The notes beneath the pieces are model-generated. The model ran no database searches. It was not told the origin of the DNA and saw only the letters and a program-made list of their open reading frames with translations. A DNA stretch of 7,661 bases from Oscillospiraceae bacterium. Its GTDB lineage: Bacteria; Bacillota; Clostridia; Oscillospirales; Acutalibacteraceae. The stretch is taken from contig SVOX01000080.1 in assembly GCA_015066165.1 (NCBI GenBank), positions 1 through 7,661 on the forward strand. The letters are read 5' to 3'. Numbering within the stretch: the stretch's first letter is position 1; each line of letters starts with the position of its first letter. Positions 1-5,751 of this stretch are shown here, one piece after another. A program made the position numbers and the translations under genes.

Positions 1-1
1 C

Positions 2-1462
2 TACCTTTTTTATAAACGTAAATTTTCTTTGCCCCAAAATTTCAACAAGGGCAGGGTTCTTTTACAGTTTGGGGCGGTTGACCAAATTGCAAAAGTTTTT
101 GTAAACGGTAAGTTTGTTGGTGCTCACGAAGGCGGTTATGAACCCTTTTATTTTGATATAACCGACTTTTTAAAAGACCAAAACACGCTTATTGTGGTTG
201 CCAAAGACGATTTAGACACCTGCCGTCTTCCCTACGGCAAACAAAAGCACAAACGTGGCGGTATGTGGTACACCCCCGTTTCGGGTATTTGGCAAACGGT
301 TTGGCTTGAGAGTGTGCCCAAAGAATATATTAAATCAATAAAAATCGATGCCGATGACAAAAAAGCAACCGTTACGGTAAATGGCTGTAAAGACGGCAAA
401 ATTTTGCTCGATAAAAAAGAGTTTGAAATAAAAAACGGCAAAGCCGAAATCAAACTTCAAAAACCGCTCTTATGGTCGCCTGAACAACCTAATCTTTATA
501 ATTTCACCGTAATTTCGGGCGAAGACAAGGTTGAATCTTACTTGGCTTTCAGAAAAATTGAAATTCGCATTATAAACGGTGTTGCCCGTTTGTGCCTTAA
601 CCAAAAACCCTACTTTTTTCACGGTCTTTTGGACCAAGGGTATTTCCCCGACGGTATTTTCACCCCTGCAACACCAAAGGAATTTAAAAACGATATTCTT
701 TCTATGAAAGAACTTGGCTTTAATATGCTTCGCAAACATATTAAGGTGGAACCGCAGTTGTTTTACTACTATTGCGACCTTTACGGAATGGCGGTTTTTC
801 AAGATTTTGTCAACAACGGCGATTATTCTTTTTTGCGTGATACCGCATTACCAACGGTTAGTATGAAAAAATTGCCCGACAAACTCTTGCACCGCAACAA
901 ACAAACCCGTGAAGCATTTATAAACGGTATGCTTTCTTGTGTTAACACCCTTTACAACCACCCGTCAATTGTTTATTGGACAATTTTCAACGAGGGTTGG
1001 GGGCAATTTTGCGCCGACGAAATGTACGATTTGTTAAAATCGGTTGATACTTCCCGCATTGTTGACTCAACTTCGGGTTGGTTTAAAGCCAAAAAAAGCG
1101 ACGTTGAAAGCGAACACGTTTATTTTAAACCCGTAAAACTCAAAAAGAGCAACAAACCGATAGTGCTTTCAGAGTTTGGCGGTTATTCTTTCAAACCGCA
1201 AGGGCACGTAGCCAACACAAGCGACACCTACGGTTACCGCTTTTTCAAAACGGCAGAAGACTTTATGAACGCTTTTTCAGAACTTTATGAAAAGCAAATT
1301 ATACCCCAAATTAAAAAAGGTCTTTGCGCCACGGTTTACACCCAAGTTTCCGACGTTGAAGACGAAACGAACGGTCTTTTAAGTTACGACCGCTTAATTT
1401 TAAAAGTTGACAAATCAAAAATGCTTGATATTGCAAAAAAAATATATGAACAAGCAAATTAA
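2..1462 (+). CDS. Glycoside hydrolase family 2 protein (beta-galactosidase/glucuronidase-like), 5' end cut by window
   Basis: This is a retaining beta-glycosidase of family GH2 that would remove a terminal sugar from a glycan or glycoside. The frame is open to the window edge: codons before the TTG at 29 (reading YLFYKRKFSLP) match the start of the GH2 sugar-binding jelly roll, so TTG 29 is not the start and the N-terminus is missing. Numbering from the first whole codon (nt 2), the order is jelly roll about 1-105 (with VNGKFVG and HEGGYEPF), immunoglobulin-like domain about 106-190, then a TIM barrel to 486. The likely acid/base is Glu331 in FNEGWGQ and the likely nucleophile Glu391 in LSEFGG; the barrel Arg in LRKHI is also present. 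No signal peptide can be judged. There is no C-terminal extension beyond the barrel, so it is a short GH2, not a LacZ-length enzyme. The substrate cannot be assigned: no sugar transporter or regulator lies nearby. A terminator follows the stop directly. Confidence 0.93.
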   Translation, partial: YLFYKRKFSLPQNFNKGRVLLQFGAVDQIAKVFVNGKFVGAHEGGYEPFYFDITDFLKDQNTLIVVAKDDLDTCRLPYGKQKHKRGGMWYTPVSGIWQTVWLESVPKEYIKSIKIDADDKKATVTVNGCKDGKILLDKKEFEIKNGKAEIKLQKPLLWSPEQPNLYNFTVISGEDKVESYLAFRKIEIRIINGVARLCLNQKPYFFHGLLDQGYFPDGIFTPATPKEFKNDILSMKELGFNMLRKHIKVEPQLFYYYCDLYGMAVFQDFVNNGDYSFLRDTALPTVSMKKLPDKLLHRNKQTREAFINGMLSCVNTLYNHPSIVYWTIFNEGWGQFCADEMYDLLKSVDTSRIVDSTSGWFKAKKSDVESEHVYFKPVKLKKSNKPIVLSEFGGYSFKPQGHVANTSDTYGYRFFKTAEDFMNAFSELYEKQIIPQIKKGLCATVYTQVSDVEDETNGLLSYDRLILKVDKSKMLDIAKKIYEQAN

Positions 1463-1463
1463 C

Positions 1464-1497
1464 AAAGAGGAAGGTTTTGCCTTCCTCTTTAATTTTT
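1464..1497 (+). terminator. Intrinsic terminator after the GH2 gene
   Basis: A perfect 11-bp stem (AAAGAGGAAGG at 1464-1474 with CCTTCCTCTTT at 1480-1490) encloses the five-base loop TTTTG. It is followed by AATTTTTT. It begins one base after the GH2 stop codon, so it separates the hydrolase from the ABC transporter downstream. Confidence 0.9.
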
Positions 1498-1543
1498 TAA
1501 AATATTTTTAATTTTTATTTATCCTTTATTCACAAAATTAGCA

Positions 1544-1549
1544 TATACT
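1544..1549 (+). promoter_or_regulatory. Possible -10 box of the ABC permease/ATPase operon
   Basis: TATACT matches five of six bases of the sigma-A -10 consensus and lies 33 bases before the permease ATG. No convincing -35 box is seen at 16-18 bases upstream. A short inverted repeat, ATAC/GTAT (1545-1548 and 1554-1557), overlaps this site and could bind a regulator, but it is too short to claim. Some promoter is expected here because a terminator lies just upstream. Confidence 0.35.
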
Positions 1550-1566
1550 TTACGTATCACAATTTT

Positions 1567-1573
1567 GGAAGGA
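1567..1573 (+). promoter_or_regulatory. Ribosome binding site that fixes the permease start at 1583
   Basis: GGAAGGA ends nine bases before ATG 1583. The alternative upstream TTG start at 1565 overlaps this Shine-Dalgarno sequence and has none of its own, so it is unlikely to be used. Confidence 0.75.
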
Positions 1574-1582
1574 ATTTTGCCA

Positions 1583-3172
1583 ATGTATGTAATTAAAAAC
1601 GCGCTAAAATGTATAGCCCGAGCCAAAGGCCGCAGTGTTCTTATTGGAATTATTGCCCTTGTTATTGCCACTTCCGCCTGTCTTGGTCTTTCAATTCGCC
1701 AAGCCGCCCAAAACGCAAAAGAAACCACACTAAACGAAATGGAAATAACCGCAAACATTTCGGTTGACCGAAGGTCGATGATGCAAAATATTAAACCCGA
1801 TGAAGATGGTTTTGACCGTGATGCTTTTAAAGATAAAATGGGAGAAACTTCGTCGCTTACCCTTGAAGAATATAAAAAATATGCCCAAGCCGACGCTGTT
1901 GAAGATTTTTATTATACTATAACCGCTTATTTTAACGGCTCGGACGATTTGGAACCCGTAACCGACGAAGAAGAAACTGAAGAAACCGAACAAACCGAAA
2001 GCAAAAACAATATGCCCGAAATTCCCAGCGGTAACCGTGGCGGTATGAGAGGTATTAGAGCAAGCGGTGATTTTACCGTTGTAGGTTACAGTTCCGATTT
2101 GGCTATGACCGATTTTAAAAACAACACCGCATCTGTTACAAGCGGTACCGTTTTTAAAGAAGACACCGCCAAAAAAACCTGTATAATATCCGAAGAACTT
2201 GCCGCTTTTAACAATTTAAAAACCGGAAGCAAAATTACTCTTATAAACGCCAACAACGACACCGAAAATTATGAATTTGAAATTGTTGGTATATATAAAG
2301 CCGCCGAATCAAACGAGTTTTCGCAATCGGCGTTTGGCACAAGTCAAGACCCCGCAAACCGAATATATGTTAGTGCACGTGCTTTGAGCAATGTTATAAA
2401 ACAGTCGCAAGCGGTATCTACCACCAAAACCACAAGCGACGGCAGAGAGTATGAAACCGCACTAAACGGCACTATAAATGCTACATATACCTTTGCCGAC
2501 AGCGACTCTTTTGCGGCTTTTGAAACACAAGCACGCAAACTTGGTCTTGACGAAACTTACACTATTTCTTCGCCTGACCTTAATTCTTTTGAAGAGCGAA
2601 TTACACCGCTTAATACCTTGAGTTCTATGGCGGGGTGGTTTTTGCTTGTGATTCTAATAATCGGCGCCGTTATTCTTGTTGTGCTGAATATTTTTAACGT
2701 TAGAGAACGCAAATATGAAATCGGTGTTCTTACCGCAATGGGTATGAAGAAAAGAAAAGTTGCAGTTCAATTTGTTTGTGAAATATTAGTAATCACAATG
2801 ATTGCTGTAATTATTGGTGCCGGTATTGGTGCTGTGAGTTCGGTTCCTGTTACCAACACCTTGCTTGAAAGCCAAACCCAAAGCCAAACCGAAAACGCCG
2901 AACAACTTAAAAACAATTTTGGGCGTGACGGCAACATTACAAACAATACCGCTCCAACCCCGCCCGATAAGCCAAATAACTTTAGCGGAAAAATGGATAA
3001 AATGATAGGCGGTGCGGTTGACTATATAACAGAAGTTGACAGCGCCATGAACCTTACCGTTGTTTTTCAAATGCTTTTAATAGGGCTTGGACTTACCCTT
3101 GTAGCAAGCGGAATTTCAGTTTTGTTTGTTATGAGATACGACCCGCTCAAAATACTTGCAAACCGTGATTAG
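1583..3172 (+). CDS. ABC transporter permease, FtsX/MacB type, four predicted membrane helices
   Basis: This is the membrane subunit of a MacB-like (mechanotransmission-type) ABC transporter, acting in the cytoplasmic membrane with the ATPase encoded next. The chosen start gives 529 residues. TM1 lies at about 18-37, a large extracellular domain at about 38-350, then TM2 at about 351-372. The cytoplasmic coupling segment NVRERKYEIGVLTAMGMKKR, TM3 at about 394-422 and TM4 at about 491-517 follow; the tail RYDPLKIL is typical of FtsX-fold permeases. Within the outer domain sits a run of Glu/Asp/Thr at about 128-139 and a Gly/Asn/Arg/Met-rich stretch near 145-160. The TM3-TM4 connection is about 65 residues, rich in Gln, Asn, Thr and Pro, and unusually long. 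No MacA-like adaptor or two-component system lies beside it. Substrate is unknown; peptide or lipid handling, efflux, or envelope stress relief are all possible. The fold and pairing are secure, the cargo is not. Confidence 0.9.
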   Translation: MYVIKNALKCIARAKGRSVLIGIIALVIATSACLGLSIRQAAQNAKETTLNEMEITANISVDRRSMMQNIKPDEDGFDRDAFKDKMGETSSLTLEEYKKYAQADAVEDFYYTITAYFNGSDDLEPVTDEEETEETEQTESKNNMPEIPSGNRGGMRGIRASGDFTVVGYSSDLAMTDFKNNTASVTSGTVFKEDTAKKTCIISEELAAFNNLKTGSKITLINANNDTENYEFEIVGIYKAAESNEFSQSAFGTSQDPANRIYVSARALSNVIKQSQAVSTTKTTSDGREYETALNGTINATYTFADSDSFAAFETQARKLGLDETYTISSPDLNSFEERITPLNTLSSMAGWFLLVILIIGAVILVVLNIFNVRERKYEIGVLTAMGMKKRKVAVQFVCEILVITMIAVIIGAGIGAVSSVPVTNTLLESQTQSQTENAEQLKNNFGRDGNITNNTAPTPPDKPNNFSGKMDKMIGGAVDYITEVDSAMNLTVVFQMLLIGLGLTLVASGISVLFVMRYDPLKILANRD

Positions 3173-3179
3173 AAAGGAG
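3173..3179 (+). promoter_or_regulatory. Ribosome binding site that favours the second ATG of the ATPase
   Basis: AAAGGAG lies directly after the permease stop. It ends only one base before ATG 3181 but seven bases before the in-frame ATG 3187. Normal spacing therefore favours 3187, which removes two residues (Met-Lys) from the longer reading. Confidence 0.7.
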
Positions 3180-3186
3180 AATGAAA

Positions 3187-3825
3187 ATGGGAATTTTAAC
3201 TCTTAAAAACGTTTGCTTTTCATACGGCAAAACCCCCGTACTAAAAGACGTTTCCTATGATTTTGAAGTTGGTAAAATATATTGTGTGACAGGCAAATCG
3301 GGGGCTGGGAAAACCACACTTTTGTCGCTTCTTTCGGGTCTTGCCCGTCCCACGCAAGGCAGTATTGAGTACAACGGCAAAGATATCAAAAAAATAGACA
3401 AATACAACTTTCGTTCAAAATATATAGGAGTTATATTTCAGTCCTACAACCTTTTAACAAAGTTTACCGCTTTGGAAAACGTTGTGCTTTCTATGGATAT
3501 TGCAAAAGTGAGAAAAATAAACAAAAAAGCAAAAGCAAAAGAACTGCTTTTAAGCGTTGGTCTTAACGAAAAAGAAGCTGTGCGCCCCGTTCTTCAACTT
3601 TCGGGCGGACAACAGCAACGTGTAGCCATTGCAAGAGCGCTGTCTTATAATCCCGATATTATTCTTGCTGACGAACCAACCGGCAACCTTGACCGTGAAA
3701 CCGAAAATGAAATTATGGAAATTTTCCGCAAACTCGCAAATAACGGCAAATGCGTTATTCTTGTGAGTCACTCGCCTTCGGTCGCTTCCCTTTGTGATGA
3801 AATATACCAACTCACGAAAATTTAG
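3187..3825 (+). CDS. ABC transporter ATP-binding protein (LolD/MacB-type ATPase)
   Basis: This is the nucleotide-binding subunit that powers the preceding FtsX-like permease, bound at the inner face of the membrane. From ATG 3187 it has 212 residues, normal for a stand-alone ATPase of this class. All motifs are intact: Walker A GKSGAGKTT (36-44), Q-loop Gln in IFQSYN (85), signature LSGGQ (138-142), Walker B IILADE (158-163) followed by PTGNLD, and the switch His in LVSHS (195). The ADEPTGNLD wording and the short length are typical of the LolD/MacB/FtsE ATPase group. It starts 14 bases after the permease stop with no terminator or promoter between, so the two are co-transcribed. The order permease-then-ATPase is the less common one for such pairs. 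ATG 3181 is the alternative start. A terminator follows the stop. Confidence 0.95.
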   Translation: MGILTLKNVCFSYGKTPVLKDVSYDFEVGKIYCVTGKSGAGKTTLLSLLSGLARPTQGSIEYNGKDIKKIDKYNFRSKYIGVIFQSYNLLTKFTALENVVLSMDIAKVRKINKKAKAKELLLSVGLNEKEAVRPVLQLSGGQQQRVAIARALSYNPDIILADEPTGNLDRETENEIMEIFRKLANNGKCVILVSHSPSVASLCDEIYQLTKI

Positions 3826-3840
3826 TTTATAAAAAAACCT

Positions 3841-3870
3841 AAAGACTGCGAACAAAACGCAGTCTTTTTT
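3841..3870 (+). terminator. Intrinsic terminator after the ABC transporter operon
   Basis: A perfect 10-bp stem (AAAGACTGCG at 3841-3850 with CGCAGTCTTT at 3858-3867) has a seven-base loop, AACAAAA. A run of six T ends the hairpin. It marks the end of the permease-ATPase unit. Confidence 0.9.
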
Positions 3871-3901
3871 ACATTTTTCTACTATTTATGGCATAAAACA
3901 C

Positions 3902-3929
3902 TTGCAATTTATACAAAATGTGGTAAAAT
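3902..3929 (+). promoter_or_regulatory. Sigma-A-type promoter of the purine permease
   Basis: TTGCAA (3902-3907) and TAAAAT (3924-3929) are separated by 16 bases, and TG sits one base before the -10 box, making an extended -10 (TGGTAAAAT). Transcription would begin near 3936, leaving a leader of about 34 bases that holds only the ribosome binding site AAGGAG (3955-3960). That is too short for a purine riboswitch. An 8-bp palindrome, GATATATC (3931-3938), lies at the predicted start of transcription. Confidence 0.7.
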
Positions 3930-3969
3930 AGATATATCCTAAAAAATTTATAAAAAGGAGAGAAAAACC

Positions 3970-5376
3970 ATGGACAAGTTCTTTAAAATCAAAGAACGCG
4001 GTTCAACAGTTAAAACCGAAATTATTGCGGGTCTTACCACTTTCTTTGCAATGGCTTACATTGTAATCGTAAACCCCAACCAATTAGTTGGTTTTAGCTT
4101 TGACGTTCCCGGCATCCCCCAAATTTGGAACGCAGTTTACATTGCTTCCATCATCGGTGCTTTTGTAGGTACCATTCTTTATTCGCTTTATGCGAAACTT
4201 CCGTTTGCACAAGCTTGCGGTATGGGTCTTAACTCATTCTTCTTCACCTCGTTTATTTTGCCACAGGTTATCCTCGGCAAAGACGGTGACGTAATCAAGG
4301 GTTACCATGCTGGTCTTGTTTGCATCCTTATTTCAGGTCTTATCTTCCTTATCCTTTCAGTTTCAGGTTTGCGTACAAAAATCGCAAAATCTATGCCTGA
4401 TTGCTTAAAGAAGGCAATTCCTGCAGGTATTGGTCTCTTCATTGCTTTCATTGGTTTCCAAAACGTTGGTATCCTCCAAGCAAACCAATACACACTTGTT
4501 CAATTCGTTAAAATTAACGGTGCTAAATGGGCTGATATCGCTCCCGCTATCATTGCTTTGGTTGGCTTTGTTATCATTGCTATCCTTTCAAAACTCAATG
4601 TTAAGGGTGCTGTTCTTATCGGTATCTTGGCTACAACCGTTATTTACTATCTTGCTACATGGCAACTTCCTTCATTTGACCTTGGTCAAGTTGGTCAAAC
4701 CTTCAGGGATTTTGCAACTGTTGGTATCACCGGCGTATTCAAGCCAGAATCTTGGGCAGCCGCTTTCGATGGCAAAACAATCGGTTCTATATTCTCTGTA
4801 ATTATGATTATCGTTGTTTACTGCTTGGTTGATATGTTCGATACCATCGGTACTCTCTACGGTGCCGCTTCTGAAGCTAATATGCTTGACGAAAACGGTG
4901 ACCCTGTAGAAATCGAAAAAGCTATGACTTGTGACGCTGTAGCTACTTGTGCAGGCGGTGTTTGCGGTACTTCTACCGTAACAACCTTCGTTGAATGTTC
5001 TGCCGGTGTTGCAGCAGGCGGACGCACAGGTCTTACAAGTCTTGTTGTATCAATCTGCTTTGCTCTTTGCTTGTTCTTATCACCTATCGCTAGTATTATT
5101 CCTGCTGCTGCTACTGCTCCTGCTCTTATTTTCGTAGGCGTATTAATGCTCAAGAACTTTGCTAAAGTTGATATGAGCGATATGCTCAGCGCAGTTCCTG
5201 CTTTCTTGACACTCGTTATGATGCCTCTCACATACTCAATTGCAAACGGTATCGGTATCGGCGCTATCGCTTACACCCTTATCGCTTTGTTCACAGGCAA
5301 ATACGGCAAGAAAGATATTACCGTTACAATAATTGCTTTGCTCTTTATCGGCAAATTTATTTTCGGTACTCTTTAA
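3970..5376 (+). CDS. NCS2 family purine permease (AzgA/PbuG-like; guanine/hypoxanthine or adenine)
   Basis: This is a membrane carrier for nucleobases, expected to import purine bases by proton symport for salvage. Its 468 residues and many hydrophobic segments fit the 14-helix NCS2 fold. Features of the AzgA/PbuG branch are the N-terminal EIIAGLTTFFAMAYIVIVNP (17-36), GMGLNSFF (84-91) in TM3, IPAGIGLFIAFIGFQN (150-165), and VDMFDTIGTLYG (287-298) carrying the TM8 Asp. GTSTVTTF followed by GVAAGGRTG (333-354) marks the TM10 binding region. AAGGAG lies nine bases before the ATG, and the start fits the family N-terminus. It is monocistronic, between two terminators. Codon choice differs from all neighbours, with much more ATC, TTC and GCT, suggesting high expression or a different history. 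Which purine is carried cannot be read from the sequence. Confidence 0.94.
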   Translation: MDKFFKIKERGSTVKTEIIAGLTTFFAMAYIVIVNPNQLVGFSFDVPGIPQIWNAVYIASIIGAFVGTILYSLYAKLPFAQACGMGLNSFFFTSFILPQVILGKDGDVIKGYHAGLVCILISGLIFLILSVSGLRTKIAKSMPDCLKKAIPAGIGLFIAFIGFQNVGILQANQYTLVQFVKINGAKWADIAPAIIALVGFVIIAILSKLNVKGAVLIGILATTVIYYLATWQLPSFDLGQVGQTFRDFATVGITGVFKPESWAAAFDGKTIGSIFSVIMIIVVYCLVDMFDTIGTLYGAASEANMLDENGDPVEIEKAMTCDAVATCAGGVCGTSTVTTFVECSAGVAAGGRTGLTSLVVSICFALCLFLSPIASIIPAAATAPALIFVGVLMLKNFAKVDMSDMLSAVPAFLTLVMMPLTYSIANGIGIGAIAYTLIALFTGKYGKKDITVTIIALLFIGKFIFGTL

Positions 5377-5387
5377 TCAAAACATAT

Positions 5388-5418
5388 AAAAGCCATCGGC
5401 TCGTCCGATGGCTTTTTT
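5388..5418. terminator. Probably bidirectional terminator between the purine permease and the convergent small gene
   Basis: A perfect 12-bp stem (AAAAGCCATCGG at 5388-5399 with CCGATGGCTTTT at 5405-5416) encloses the loop CTCGT. Six T follow the GC-rich part on the plus strand. On the minus strand the same hairpin is followed by TTTTATATGTTTT. It lies 11 bases after the permease stop and 4 bases beyond the small gene's stop, so it can serve both convergent genes. Confidence 0.9.
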
Positions 5419-5422
5419 GTTT

Positions 5423-5605
5423 TTATTTGAACATTGTTTGAACTCCGTCAACAAAATCACTTGCCGCTTTTATGAGTTTTGCTCCGCCTTTTTCGGTTTT
5501 TTTACTGTTTTTATTAAGCATCACTTTACCGGTAATCATAGCCGCTGCACCAGCTATCATACCTGCACCTACGCCTTTCATAAAACTTGATGTCTTGTTT
5601 TGCAT
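5423..5605 (-). CDS. Small membrane protein of 60 residues, YtxH-like glycine-zipper
   Basis: The function is unknown. The protein has a short polar start (MQNKTSS) and a hydrophobic segment at about 8-30 (FMKGVGAGMIAGAAAMITGK). Gly11, Gly15 and Gly19 in that segment form a GxxxGxxxG glycine zipper. A lysine-rich hinge at 31-43 precedes a predicted amphipathic helix, KLIKAASDFVDGVQTMF, at 43-59. Similar small single-pass proteins, often labelled YtxH-like or hypothetical, are common in Clostridia as I recall. The gene is credible because AGGAGG (complement of 5613-5618) lies seven bases before its ATG, the best ribosome binding site in the window. It also ends at a shared terminator and lies head-to-head with secA. 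Frames on the plus strand over the same bases lack such signals. A membrane-tethered small protein is the safest description. Confidence 0.8.
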   Translation of the reverse strand: MQNKTSSFMKGVGAGMIAGAAAMITGKVMLNKNSKKTEKGGAKLIKAASDFVDGVQTMFK

Positions 5606-5645
5606 TTTGAACCCTCCTTTAAAAATATTGTTGCCCTTATTTTTA

Positions 5646-5673
5646 AATTTATTTTTATTTTAAAAATTTACAA
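5646..5673 (-). promoter_or_regulatory. Candidate promoter of the small membrane protein gene
   Basis: On the minus strand TTGTAA (complement of 5668-5673) and TAAATT (complement of 5646-5651) are 16 bases apart, each matching four of six consensus bases. This would give a leader of about 34 bases before the ATG. The region is almost pure A/T, so chance matches are likely. Confidence 0.3.
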
Positions 5674-5688
5674 AATATACTATATTTT
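5672..5688. repeat. Perfect AT palindrome in the divergent promoter region
   Basis: AAAATATA and TATATTTT flank a single central C, giving an inverted repeat with 8-bp arms. It lies between the candidate -35 boxes of the small gene and of secA. It could be an operator, but base composition alone makes such symmetry fairly likely. Confidence 0.4.
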
Positions 5689-5703
5689 TTTATGAGTTTG
5701 TAG

Positions 5704-5709
5704 TATAAT
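5704..5709 (+). promoter_or_regulatory. secA: -10 box of the secA promoter
   Basis: TATAAT is an exact consensus -10. The position 17 bases upstream (5681-5686, TATATT) is a poor -35 box. Transcription would begin near 5716, giving a leader of about 36 bases with the ribosome binding site AAAGAAGG (5735-5742) nine bases before the ATG. Confidence 0.55.
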
Positions 5710-5751
5710 AAATTTAATTATGAATATTTTAACCAAAGAAGGTATTTTAAT

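Noticed and set aside
29..31. TTG as the start of the GH2 gene
   Set aside because: Codons upstream in the same frame continue the conserved sugar-binding domain to the window edge, so the real start lies outside.
470..802. Minus-strand 110-codon frame in the GH2 gene
   Set aside because: It is antisense to the conserved start of the TIM barrel and has no family resemblance or start signals.
2868..2890. Repeat unit as a CRISPR-like or mobile element trace
   Set aside because: There are only two 11-base copies with no spacer pattern, inside a coding low-complexity loop; slippage explains it.
3826..3969. Possible purine riboswitch before the purine permease
   Set aside because: A terminator and then a good promoter use most of the space, and the remaining leader is far too short for an aptamer.
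4430..4801. 123-codon plus-strand frame inside the purine permease
   Set aside because: It is a shifted frame of a conserved gene. Its Leu/Ser-rich translation mirrors the permease codons, and no start signals are seen.
4857..5231. 124-codon minus-strand frame in the purine permease
   Set aside because: It is antisense to the TM8-TM10 signature region. The Ala/Thr-rich product is explained by the complement of the permease codons.
5408..5663. Plus-strand frames of 60 and 63 codons opposite the small membrane protein gene
   Set aside because: They start inside or just after the terminator and lack ribosome binding sites. The minus-strand gene on the same bases has an excellent one.
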